In this document: positions 31,428-41,059 of the stretch, piece by piece
Numbering within the stretch: position 1 is the first letter of the stretch
Layout: the number at the start of each line of letters is the position of its first letter
NCBI GenBank assembly: GCA_903772945.1
Contig: CAICTM010000932.1
Location: forward strand, 1-42,383
Length of the DNA: 42,383 nucleotides
DNA from: Seminavis robusta
Taxonomy: Eukaryota; Bacillariophyta; Bacillariophyceae; Naviculales; Naviculaceae
Reading direction: 5' to 3'
Position numbers and translations under genes: made by a program
Notes under the pieces: generated by a model
The model's input: the letters and a program-made list of their open reading frames with translations, nothing else
What the model was told of the DNA's origin: nothing
Database searches by the model: none

Positions 31428-34376
31428 ATGACGATGAAACGATTGCCATATTCTTTCCGGCTGGTGTCATTGATGATATTACTGCTAGTACTGCTAGTAG
31501 TATGTCCATTATGTTCTGCCCAACAAGCCGAGACCAACAGTACATCCCCCCGTATGCTTCGCTATCTTCCCGCCTTGGAAGCCTACCGTACAAATCCCGA
31601 GAACTGGAATGCCTTTACGCGGTCCAATGCGACCGCTTCTACGGTGGATGTGATTGCCAACGAGTCTCCTCTGATGCTACTGCCCACCACTAGCAACAGC
31701 TTTGACTTTCAATCGATGGACGGGAAATCGATTTGTCACATGATCGAGATGAATCGATTCACGATGCAACGAGGTCCTCAGCGGCTCAACTTTCCATCCA
31801 GTTATCCTCTGGAAAGCATGGCGGCCGTGATTATGGCCATGGAACACTTGAATACTGGCAATGGCGTCGTGGTACCCGAGATTGAGGGACTCGACGAGAG
31901 ATGTGGTATCAGATTTACATCCGAGTTTTGGGATACCGTCGGAATGGAAGATGTCGCCATGGGGTTGGTAGTCGATGCTATCAGTCAGCGACGTACTCCT
32001 GCACAGCAACAACCGTGTGCCTTTCAAGGAGCCTTTCGATCCTCTGTCAATATCGCCACGGCACTTTACACCAGTCTCATGGGATTCCCACAAGTCTCGA
32101 CTCTGACGTATCAACCCGAATTGGCCAATCGAGACATTTATTCACTCTACGGGAGTCTCAATCCCATTAGTGCCGCACTGCCCTTCCTACAATTCATCAC
32201 GCAAGTGCTCGGCATTCAACACATGGCAGTCATCTATCCCGATACGGGGTCCGGTTTGTCTTGGGCCAATCCACTCAGAGAAGCGGCAGCACGACATTAC
32301 CCCGACTTTGTGCTGGAACTGGTCGGATACACCTACCGACCCGATTACGATTTCAATACCACCGTACAACTCCTCAAAGAGACCAACATTCGATACATTT
32401 ACAGTGTGGCCGGTACCGTTGAATATCCACAACTCATTCAAGAAGCGTTCCAGCAGGGCATTGCCGGACCAGAGACTGGATACACTTGGATTACTTGGGT
32501 CGGGATTGCCCAACAGTTCCTCCTCAACAAAGAGTTCCTCCCGGATGACCCCATGTTCCTCGCCGCCCAAGGCATGCTCATTTTCGATTCCACCCTCCGC
32601 AGTATTCCCGGCGTCGGTCGTTACGATGCCTTTATTGAAGAGCGTGCCAAATTGGCACACAATCCCGAGGATATCGCCTACTTGCAATCCAAACTTCCCA
32701 AGAATACACCTGAAAATTACGACAATACATTCGATCCCAGCATTCTCACAGGCATTGGTCGGTTCACCGGAACTGCCGCCACTTTGTACGATGCCACTGT
32801 GGCATTGGGGTTGGGAGCCTGTGCGGCCAATACATCCACCCTATTGGATGGACCCACCCATTATCAAGGATTCCTCAATGTCTCCTTTGTGGGGGCGAGT
32901 GGATTGATTCAACTCGATCCCGTCACTGGTACTCGCGATGCCACTTCCAATCTCTATGCGCTGACCAATATGGTGCCCACACCTAGCACCGCCAGTGGTA
33001 ATATGACGTACACCGAAGTCAAGACACATTACTACGATCAAGGGCAATGGGTCAAACTGGAGGAAATGGTCTTTAGCGATGGATCCAACACACCACCACC
33101 AGCCATTCCACCCATCACCGTCGATACGCATTCCATTAGCAGCGGACTCCGAGCGGTAGGACTTGTCATGGGAACACTCGCCATCTTGTCCGCTGTGGGT
33201 GGAGCCATTTGGACCATTCTGGCGCGTGAACAACGCATCGTCAAGGCATCGCAACCCATCTTTTTGCTCCTCATTTGTGCCGGAGTTCTACTCATGTCAT
33301 TGGCCATTATTCCCATGAGTATCGATGACAATGTCGTCGACGATCCCGATGCCGCTTGTGCCACAATTCCCTGGTTGTTGTCGTTGGGCTGGTGTGTTAC
33401 ATTTTCCGCACTCTTTAGCAAGACACGACGCGTCAATATCATCTTTCACAATCCCGGGTTTCGACGGGTCAAAGTGAATGCCATTGATGTCATGATACCC
33501 ATGGGCGTTTTGTTGCTCCTCAATGTCATTGTGCTGGCCATCTGGAATACGATGTCTTTGGTAGACCCAGTGAATCCGTTGGACAATGTGTCACGGATCA
33601 TGTGTGGCCCTTTTTGATCCCGCTCATTGTCATTAACTTGTCGGCGTTGCTCTATGCCATGAATCAAGCGTACGCCGCTCGCAAAATCTCCACGGTAAGA
33701 CAAACAAGACATGCAGGACACTATGGCTGCAACATGTTGGGCAGATTCCAGTCTCACCTTCTTGTCTCCACTGCCACCACAGGAGTTCGCCGAGAGTGAC
33801 TGGATTGCACGAGCCATGAGTTTCATCATGGTGGTGTCGTTTGTCGCGTGTCCCGTGTTGGTGATTGTGGAGCAAGATATTGCGGCTGGGTACTTTGTTT
33901 CCGTGGCGCTGGTCTTTGTAGTTTGCATGTCCGTCATGGGGTTCATCTTTGTCCCCAAAATCATGGCGGGCAATCAAGCTGGCGCTTCCAAGGAAGCCAT
34001 CCAAAAGACACTGAAATCCATGCACGGAAACAGCGCCGATGGCAGATCGACATTCCAAATGACAACCGTCAGTCAGATGAGTACAGACTCCGAGTACGAA
34101 GGTGCTCTCATCCTGGACCATCCCAAGAAATACGATGAGATGCGAGAGGAACTGAAACAACTGCGACTGATTCGCAAGCAATGGGAGAAGGAAAACGGGA
34201 ACCGGAGCGACCAATTCCGGAACGAAGGCACCAGCACCAACCCCGAGATTGCGCCGTTGACGGAACAAGCAGTGGGAGAACAAGCATCCACTTCCCGGAG
34301 GGAAGAACAGATGGCAGGTGATGATGATTCATGCCCATCGAGCGCCTTTCAACCAGAGCCGGCCAACTTTGAATGA
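31428..34376 (+). CDS. GABA-B receptor-like family C GPCR; reading frame broken before TM5
   Basis: Start ATG at 31428 (accATGacg). A signal peptide (MTMKRLPYSFRLVSLMILLL... to CSA|QQ) leads an extracellular ligand-binding domain of the periplasmic-binding/ANF-receptor type (about residues 60-520; ESMAAVIMAMEHLN, TLTYQPELANRDIYS, QFITQVLGIQHMAVIY). TM1 begins near residue 572, and TM1-TM4 run to LLLLNVIVLAIW (33545). The frame then hits a stop at 33615. Two frames over, the same DNA reads LEYDVFGRPSESVGQCVTDH then VWPFLIPLIVINLSAL, the expected loop and TM5. So a deletion or frameshift lies near 33540-33550. The coding sequence then continues to ARKIST, an 88-base intron (33695-33782, GTAAGA...CACAG), and EFAESDWIARAM, TM6, TM7 (ending IFVPKIM) and a cytosolic tail with a coiled coil to 34376. 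It is either a pseudogene, a damaged allele or an assembly error. Confidence 0.85.
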
Positions 34377-35392
34377 ATCTGAGTTACCAAGGCGTGTTCG
34401 ATGAGTTGGCTTGAGTTTTCTCCCACGTCCTTAATTTGCACATAGTATAGAATCCCATAACTGCATAATACCAAATAGATTCCTTACCTTTGAAGCTTGT
34501 TTGTATGTTTGTGGCACATGGGCGAGCATCTGCTTTGCAACCTGACCACATGTTTCCCAGCACTTGTGGGGCCCACCGAGCGAACTAGCCAGATACGAAA
34601 TGGGAAAACGGTTAGCAAACTCCAACTGTTGCTTGTGAACTCCAGTATACCGGGGCCAACTGCCGTTAGGGTGACAACGCTGGGGGCCAGTGGCCGTGGG
34701 AATCCGGTGCTGGGACTCCCAATGGCAGGGATTGGGGATTTCTGTGCTGAGGAGGCTGACCAACAGCAGCAGTGTGAAATCCAGGGCTAGAGCCAACTAG
34801 CTATCTACTATGATTGAAGTGCTAACAAAAGTCATAGTGGGAAATCCAGTGATGGGGCGAACTGGTGTAGTGATTTCAGTGCTGGGTACAATCCTTTCCG
34901 GCCACCAATGAAGGGATTGAAGTAAGTGCAGGGGGCCAACTATAGTGCGAAATCCGGCCCCGGGCGGGGCTCACCAATGAAGGAATTCCACTTCTGGGAC
35001 CCTTTTGGGAAATCCAGTGCACCAACGAAGTGGTTGCAGTGTTGGGGACAAGCCTAGTTGCAAATTCCAGTGCTTGGGTAGACTCTGTAGTGCTGGGACT
35101 AAGCTTTGTGGGATGGGAAGTGCTTTGATTGCCCATGATCGAGGAGGTCTTTTTTGTCCTGGGCTGGTGCTTAGCAATGAGGGCCGGGCGTTACCAGGGT
35201 CATACCGACCCGGCAACAACCCTCTTCACAGGCTTATTTGTAACCTCTGGCTTAGATCAAGATATCGGCTTCTCGGACACGTACAGGTACCGTCGATCGG
35301 ATCTATCCTCTTCCTGTCTTCCAATCTCCCATCCTCCTTGTTGAGCTGATGCTAGTTGTTCTATTAACCGCCAGCAAGTAGGAGAGTAGAAG
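34377..35392. other. Intergenic with degenerate 'aaatccagtgctggg' repeats
   Basis: No gene is supported. From about 34690 to 35110 variants of (a)aatccagtgctggga recur: ggaatccggtgctgggactc (34700), gtgaaatccagggct (34774), ggaaatccagtgatgg (34841), gatttcagtgctggg (34873), gaaatccagtgcacc (35010), aaattccagtgcttggg (35063). They look like a decayed minisatellite or repeated short element. Confidence 0.45.
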
Positions 35393-36601
35393 ATGTCTTC
35401 TGGAACCAAACGCCCTGCTTCCCCGACTGCAAGCTTGGAGCCAACTTCCAAGCAGGCGAAAGTCGAAGTGGCACAGACACCAGTCTTTGAGCTGAACGTG
35501 TTGCATTGGCTCCGCAACAATACCGATCACTCTCGAAATAATAATAGGAATAGATCAACTCAGTCTCCTCCAGTTGTTGTGCAAGAACCCCAAGAAATAG
35601 CTTGCTATTCTGTGGCGTTGGACAAGATTCACTATGGCAGTCGCGAACAACTCCATCGCTATCAAAAACCTGCACTGAAGACGACTAACTTGGGCGACAA
35701 GATAGACGAGTGGATCCAATCATGCGACAATGACAAACCGTTGGTGGAAACCATTCTGGATGCCTTGACGTCGGACCAAATTGCCAATGCGGATGTCATT
35801 ACCTTTCGCAACAATCTCAACAAGATTGGTGGGACCATCTTTAACCCCAAGAATGATTGGGAATTGGAATGTACTCTGCTCGATGACGACAACAACAAGA
35901 CACTCTATCTCGATGTCCTTCCTGGGAATCCTCCCCAAGAACCACCCCCCAAAGACAGTTTGCAGTACAAACTGCAGTATTACGGATACCGCTTTGAATC
36001 CGTCTGTACGGGACAACAAGACGCCCCCGTCGACAATCGATACGAATTTTGCAGTGTCTTGCGTCTCAACATGGGAGACACACGGATCGTCCTGGCGGCC
36101 GAAATGGATGCCACTACTGTACGCACGAGTACTAGTACTACTAGTGTCCGTGATTATGTCGAATTGAAAACCATGCGTCCCATTCGAGGGGACCGGGATT
36201 TGCAAAGCCTGTATCGCTATCGGTATCCCAAGTATTGGCTGCAATCCTACTTGGCGGGAATCCCAACCATTGTCGTGGGAGAACGGACCGATGAAGGACA
36301 ATTGGTAGATGTCCGCAGCGTTCCAGTGTCACGAATGCATGGGGAGGCATTGTCATTTTTCCGCGGAGACGACCGCAAATGTTGGAATCCCCAGACGGTG
36401 ATTCGTTGGATTCATCATGTATTGGGAATGTTGAAGAGTGTCTGCTTGAAGCATCCTCATCGAACCATCCATGTTCAATACAAAGGAGAATCGAGACAGA
36501 TTGTGGGATATCTGAGGGATGATGATGATGGCACGGATGTGATTGGGAAGAGACTCTTGGCAAGGCAGAAAAATGGCACTACTGGTACATCACACAAGTG
36601 A
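35393..36601 (+). CDS. DXO: DXO/Rai1-family decapping and NAD-cap nuclease
   Basis: 402 residues, single exon, ATG at 35393. The family motifs appear in order: YYGYRFES (GYxFE, 198-202), AAEMDA (E237 and D239, metal ligands), YVELKT (E257 and K259, the ExK of this PD-(D/E)XK-type fold), KYWLQSYLAGIPTIVVG (K280, W282, Q284, S285) and GERTDEG in place of the usual GFRD..G. DXO/Rai1 proteins remove incomplete or NAD caps from RNA 5' ends, and many also degrade the decapped RNA 5'-3'. The N-terminal 60 residues are disordered and hold a basic-Pro segment (TKRPASPTASLEPTSKQAK) that could be a nuclear localisation signal. An Asn/Arg-rich stretch and a short Ser/Thr run (240-251) are insertions. All four core acidic/Lys residues are intact, so activity is expected. 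Neighbours do not suggest an operon-like link. Confidence 0.9.
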   Translation: MSSGTKRPASPTASLEPTSKQAKVEVAQTPVFELNVLHWLRNNTDHSRNNNRNRSTQSPPVVVQEPQEIACYSVALDKIHYGSREQLHRYQKPALKTTNLGDKIDEWIQSCDNDKPLVETILDALTSDQIANADVITFRNNLNKIGGTIFNPKNDWELECTLLDDDNNKTLYLDVLPGNPPQEPPPKDSLQYKLQYYGYRFESVCTGQQDAPVDNRYEFCSVLRLNMGDTRIVLAAEMDATTVRTSTSTTSVRDYVELKTMRPIRGDRDLQSLYRYRYPKYWLQSYLAGIPTIVVGERTDEGQLVDVRSVPVSRMHGEALSFFRGDDRKCWNPQTVIRWIHHVLGMLKSVCLKHPHRTIHVQYKGESRQIVGYLRDDDDGTDVIGKRLLARQKNGTTGTSHK

Positions 36602-36940
36602 ATGATGAAGGGTTCATACCTACTGTACCGGTACCTGGTACACCTTCTTTTCAGCAAGAACTTATTTGAAGCTTGCTCATTATTACCTTTCTCGAAAAAG
36701 GAACCCTACATTGCCAAAGCTCCTCCGCCTCTTGGCTGCGTGGAACCTGATCTAGCTAGCTAGAACCCGGCACTGGTACCAGGTACCAGTATTTGCTTTA
36801 CTTGATGTTGCTTTGAAAGCTCTGCTGGCTTACATGGTTGAAAGTTATTGCTTTCGGACGCTTCTTATGTCTTTGGGTCTCAAAGGCGCCAAAGGGCTTG
36901 CGACATCGGAACCCCAGCGCATTGACTTTCGGGATTACGG
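36602..36940. other. Intergenic
   Basis: Contains ctagctagctag (about 36754) and overlapping ggtaccaggtaccag palindromes (about 36775). No gene. Confidence 0.4.
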
Positions 36941-37070
36941 TACGAGCAGCTTCGATTTTATTGATTCAAACGCGTGCCGGCATTTCTGGTACATTTCTAC
37001 GAGAGCTCGTGTAGAAGTGTACTGAAAAGTGTGGCGCGCGTTTGAATCAATAAAATCGAAGCTGCCTGTA
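36941..37070. repeat. Second long palindrome (foldback)
   Basis: The outer arms are gcagcttcgattttattgat followed by tcaaacgcg (36946-36974) and its reverse complement (about 37039-37065). Inside them is an imperfect inner stem whose centre is gagctc (37003-37008). The whole unit is self-complementary about its centre with mismatches in the inner third. No coding content. It is similar in size to the palindrome at 30656-30785 but unrelated in sequence. Confidence 0.85.
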
Positions 37071-37083
37071 GCATCCGTGCCAT

Positions 37084-37134
37084 GCTCAGAGCACAACCGT
37101 GCTCAGAGTACAACCGTGCTCAGAGTGCAAGCAT
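37084..37134 (+). repeat. 17-base tandem repeat, three copies
   Basis: gctcagagyacaaccgt starts at 37084 and 37101, with a diverged third copy at 37118. It lies just outside the right end of the palindrome. Confidence 0.85.
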
Positions 37135-38074
37135 TTGGGTGCTATCCACTCCTCTTTAGAAGATAAAGATGGTCTTGATCGAAGCCCTCGGAGAACGAAA
37201 GGAAGCGAGACCGGGTTGTCTTGGGAGCTTCTTCGGTGGTGGGTCCCTCCATCGGTCAAGTCCATGGGACCACCTGTGCTAGCCGAAGTCAGTACACAGT
37301 GTGTGAACCAGTCCTCCAAGCCTTGGATAGGTCATGTACGAAATCCAACATTTCCCTGGTGTGATGGTTGTACGATAACATTGGTTGTGGACAAAGTCCC
37401 GTCTTGAAGGAATGGGATGCCTACAGCAATGCGATTTTTGCACTCGACCTGCCTGAGAGCCATTTTGGTGGACATGGTGCTATCCAATGATGATGATAAG
37501 AAGACACTGCCGTGTATCTTGATGGGACATAGCTATGCTCCCACCATCCTGTTGGAACTGCTGAATCGAATCGATGTCCTCCCATTCCAGAGTTTCGACT
37601 CGAAGGCTTTATTTTTGTCAGTTTGGCCATTCGTTCCGGAGAGGATACCAAGGAAGGGTATTCTCATGGAAGATGGAGGACATGTACCGGTATGTCATCA
37701 TGTGACTTCCCGTTTTCGTTTTAAATTGTCTGCAAAAGCAAATGTCGGAAAGCTTTCTTCAGTTGGCTCTGTGTGGACTGCGACCCAGCACTGTGGCAGA
37801 CGTGTCGACAACAGTAAAGTAGTAGTAACCTCGGCAGTCTATCTGCCTGAGCCCCCACCCCCTTTTTTGGTATTTCCTGTTTCCTGCTTCCTGTTTCCTG
37901 TTCCGGTGAAGCCAAAATATAGGGATAGAGATAGGCACAAGCCAACTATACAAATTTAGGGGTAGGAATAAATCATGGTTATTCAAGGTTAGTGCACTCA
38001 ACACAATAAGCCAGCAGAAGCTACAAAAGTTACAGGTACATACGGGAGTGACAGCTGTAAAATTATGGTTAACA
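37135..38074. other. Unassigned; one 180-codon ORF without recognisable domain
   Basis: The plus-strand ORF at 37417-37959 encodes a product containing ILMGHSYAPTILLELLNRI. GHSYA resembles a lipase nucleophile elbow, but no other hydrolase motif follows and the last third is composition-biased. I do not call it a gene. Tandem ttcctg units occur near 37877-37900. Confidence 0.25.
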
Positions 38075-38197
38075 GGCGGCAACTCACGACGAAGTCGGGT
38101 GTTGTCGCCAGGGCTAGCATAAATAAAAAGAAGATTATAACGAGGGAATGATACCGGGCGGCAACACACGACGAAGTCGGGTGTTGTCGCCACGGCT
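38075..38197 (+). repeat. Two copies of a 41-base hairpin unit, 82 bases apart
   Basis: ggcggcaac(t/a)cacgacgaag followed by tcgggtgttgtcgcca occurs at 38075-38115 and 38157-38197. Each copy folds on itself: gcggcaacacacgac pairs with gtcgggtgttgtcgc around a gaa loop (15 pairs with one wobble and one or two mismatches). The AT-rich spacer between them is not repeated. Confidence 0.8.
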
Positions 38198-38301
38198 ACC
38201 TTGAAAGAAGGGTGCAATCTCAAACATGTCATCCTTCTTCTATCTGTCTTTCTGCCGAGGTATCGCAGCTCCCGCTGACTTATTAATACAGCGACAAAAT
38301 T

Positions 38302-38678
38302 TCCAAATATAAAGACGCGTGCGAGTCCAATCGCGCTTCCTTCCACCCCTTTGTTGTTTCAGTGGATGGCATGCTTGCCCCTCAAGCCAAGACTCTCTTA
38401 CAACGCCTTGCTTCTGCTACTGCCTCCAAAACTCAATTTTCCTACTCTCAAATGATGTTCTTCATGCAGACCCGTATCTCAATTGCCCTTGTGAAAGCTA
38501 CCCATTTATGTCTCCGTGGATCCCGCAAAGCCAAACCCTTTGCCCCCCGTAATGGTCCTCAATTTCTTGCCCCTGATCCCACAGAACCTAGTCCTGAATT
38601 TCGATTATTCTTTGCTTAAGCCTGGCCCCGGCTGGCTTCCGTAGATAATTTCCCTACTCTAAAATCCCCCTTGTATAT
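38302..38678 (+). mobile_element. 5'-truncated LINE 3' end, copy 2
   Basis: About 98% identical to 27314-27684; I count roughly six to eight differences. It starts at the same base (ccaaatataaag) and ends at the equivalent ccccttgtatat. Here the frame continues past the point where copy 1 has a TGA and ends ...SPEFRLFFA. No clear target-site duplication flanks this copy. The encoded tail is the same RT-associated segment (SVDGMLAPQ..., CLRGSRKAKP). It is not functional on its own. Confidence 0.75.
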
Positions 38679-38750
38679 GACTAGTACTTCTATAGTTTTG
38701 TACGGTACCGTTATACTGTTTCAAAAATGATTGATTTCAAGTTGAGTCCC

Positions 38751-38832
38751 ATTTCAGCGTTGCCAGTACCGTTTCAGCGTTCCTAGTACCGTTTCAGCGT
38801 TCCCAGTACCGTTTCAGCGTTGCCAGTACCGG
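38751..38832 (+). repeat. 20-base minisatellite, four copies
   Basis: tgccagtaccgtttcagcgt repeats exactly every 20 bases (38761, 38781, 38801, partial at 38821) after a half unit at 38751. Preceding ttgagtcccatttcag and the core ccagtaccgtttca are shared with the repeat at 21384-21480. Confidence 0.9.
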
Positions 38833-39151
38833 TTTTTTAAACTGCCATATTTTAAAAATATTAATGAATTTCAAAAACATTGTGGCGGCGAAAGCGGTAG
38901 AAGGCAGAAATCTGATTGGTTGATGAGTACCGGAGAACAATGTATATGTCAGCAATACTTAAGAGCCTAGTGACGTAATGATGACACATACCTAAGAGTT
39001 AGTGTGCTACCTAGTCGCTGATTTTCGTTTCCACCGAAAAGAAACCACGGATTCCGTGAGAGCCTGATCGATCGACAATGGCGCTCTCGCTCCCGATGCA
39101 GCCACCGCTCTCAGACAACTCAAAGGTCAAGTAGCAGCAGCAAAGAGCACC
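38833..39151. other. Upstream region of the transposase-like gene
   Basis: AT-rich, then mixed sequence. No terminal inverted repeat was recognised. Confidence 0.35.
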
Positions 39152-40744
39152 ATGGAACCACCGCCACCACCAACAGCAGCTACCACTCACAATGGAGGAA
39201 TGGGCTGCCAAAGTCAACAGAGGAACTCGCAACAGAAGAAAGCCTACCAACTGGCTGCCAACAACAACAACAGATCCAAGAGAGCCAGAGAAGAAGGACC
39301 ACAAACAACACTGGGAGGAGAGGTAGCAGAAGTCTCTGATCCGTTGAAGAAGTGTGTCATCTGTAAGGCCAGACATCTTGGTCTCCGAATCCCAAAAAGA
39401 TCACACCACGTTCTCTGTATTAAGAATACAGTAACAAGAGGAAGAGGAGATTTGAATGAGCTGACAATGGAAATCATCAGAGAGAGCAGAAGACTTACAA
39501 GGCATTTCAGTGCTCTTCTTCCACTGAATGAGAGAGGAAGCTGGAAGCACTCAACAAGAGAGAATGGGGAAGCCTTCTTTGGTCCTAGAACAAACATAGC
39601 CAAACGAAAGGAGCAGAACCAACAGCAACAACAGAAGAGGAAATCCATGGCCACTCCAGCTGCCTTTTGTAACAAAGTAACCACTCTTGTAAAGGATACT
39701 GCCTTTGTCGAAAAGCACAAGACCAAAGGAGCACCACTGGCTATGCTAGCAATGGCAGAAGCAGTGTCAGAATCCATTATCCGGCCAAGGAATCCACAAC
39801 TCTTCCACCAACATTTTGAAGGACTCACCATGACTGTGCCATCCACTGAGGAGCAATTCAAGTCTCCACACTATCACTCTATTGTTGGCCAGAAACTCCT
39901 CTTCGTGGACTGGAATCGATGTGGAATTACAGTACGTTGTCCCGATGGAAGATGCTCTGGCCAACTCAAGAATGAGAGGCATAACTGGTCAAAGAACAAG
40001 ACCTTGTTCCCTATCTTTGGCATCACTGGAGCTCCGTCTTGGTGCATTGTCATGTCAATGAAGTGTGACTGCTGCAACAGGAGATTCGATGCCAACAGTG
40101 CCGAAGTTTTGTGCACAATTCCACAGCATGCTGCTCTCCTCTATCCTGTGGAGTCAAAGTATGCCCTTCCCAACAAGGCTTGTCACTTGGAGAGAACTGC
40201 CACTGAGACTTTCGAATCCATCATGTTGACCTATGGCAATGGAGAACTCTGCAGCCGGCTCCTGTACAATGCAATCAACAGAGAGTTCATTAGGGCCATT
40301 ATGTCCTACTTCTCCTATTGGGAGGGAAGTGACACTGATCCAGATCCCTTTCTTCAAAAGGATGGCACTTACATAAGACAATTTCCTCCTCTTGGCGACA
40401 CCATCCGTGACATCTATGATGCTGCTTGTGCTTCAAACAGGAATTCATGGAGGATCAGTGACAACCAAAGGCACACAAGAGAGATCCAAGGTGTCAAGTG
40501 CAACAAAGGAATCTTCTGCCAAGAACATACCTTCCAGGTTGTCAAGAACTACAGCAAGAGTCTTGGTGCTGCTGCTGTTTGGGATGCTGCCACTGAAACA
40601 GGAGAGATTGCCTCTGCTGTTCTTGTTCCCACCACCAAGACAATCCACTTCTCCCATGCTGCCATGCAGCTAGCAAGGAGGAGCCATGTTGGAGGAAACA
40701 TACCTGACACCTCTTTACTATTGACTCGTGTATTAATCATCTAG
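39152..40744 (+). CDS. Zinc-binding, probably transposon-derived protein, C-terminally short
   Basis: 530 residues from ATG at 39152 (caccATGg). The N-terminal third is Gln/Asn/Lys-rich. A C2HC-type cluster follows: C68-V-I-C71, H85/H86, C89 (KCVICKARHLGLRIPKRSHH, then VLC). A second metal-like cluster is C257, C263, C268 and C305/C307/C308 (CGITVRCPDGRC; KCDCCNRRFD). The C-terminal part reads KNYSKSLGAAAVWDAATETG then EIASAVLVPTTKTIHFSHAA, reminiscent of a DDE transposase strand with its first Asp (D478). The protein stops soon after at GGNIPDTSLLLTRVLII, where such proteins would normally carry the second and third acidic residues. I recall similar C2HC proteins as an expanded, repeat-like family in diatoms. 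It is probably a truncated or domesticated transposase; the family name is uncertain. Codon use looks normal and the frame is intact. Confidence 0.6.
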   Translation: MEPPPPPTAATTHNGGMGCQSQQRNSQQKKAYQLAANNNNRSKRAREEGPQTTLGGEVAEVSDPLKKCVICKARHLGLRIPKRSHHVLCIKNTVTRGRGDLNELTMEIIRESRRLTRHFSALLPLNERGSWKHSTRENGEAFFGPRTNIAKRKEQNQQQQQKRKSMATPAAFCNKVTTLVKDTAFVEKHKTKGAPLAMLAMAEAVSESIIRPRNPQLFHQHFEGLTMTVPSTEEQFKSPHYHSIVGQKLLFVDWNRCGITVRCPDGRCSGQLKNERHNWSKNKTLFPIFGITGAPSWCIVMSMKCDCCNRRFDANSAEVLCTIPQHAALLYPVESKYALPNKACHLERTATETFESIMLTYGNGELCSRLLYNAINREFIRAIMSYFSYWEGSDTDPDPFLQKDGTYIRQFPPLGDTIRDIYDAACASNRNSWRISDNQRHTREIQGVKCNKGIFCQEHTFQVVKNYSKSLGAAAVWDAATETGEIASAVLVPTTKTIHFSHAAMQLARRSHVGGNIPDTSLLLTRVLII

Positions 40745-41059
40745 TCCGGTTCGCATGTAAATTGATCATGCAAGGAACCAAGGGAGTTTTAGGTCTAAAG
40801 TGTTGCGGGGGTCTTATATCCAATTCAATCACAAGAATTGCTATGCACCACAGAAAATCCTCACTTTTGCTTTCACTTAATCCAAAACCAAATTACTCCC
40901 CAATAAGCTCAGTTTACTAGCTAACACTGTAAAGCAAAAAGCCATGTCTGTATTGCTTCGGTACAGTATGTACCCTGGATGGTGGTTGCACCTGTTTGAG
41001 AATGTTCTAATAGGATCGAGTCGACTTGTCATAGATGGATGATTTTGCCTTGTACTCGC
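40745..41059. other. Intergenic
   Basis: No gene or repeat was recognised between the transposase-like gene and the minus-strand relic. Confidence 0.35.

Noticed and set aside
31677..34283. Several long minus-strand ORFs opposite the receptor gene
   Set aside because: The plus strand has signal peptide, ligand domain and seven helices. The antisense frames are composition shadows.
37417..37959. 180-codon ORF with GHSYA
   Set aside because: A lone elbow-like pentapeptide is not enough for a hydrolase; the Asp/His partners and fold pattern are absent.
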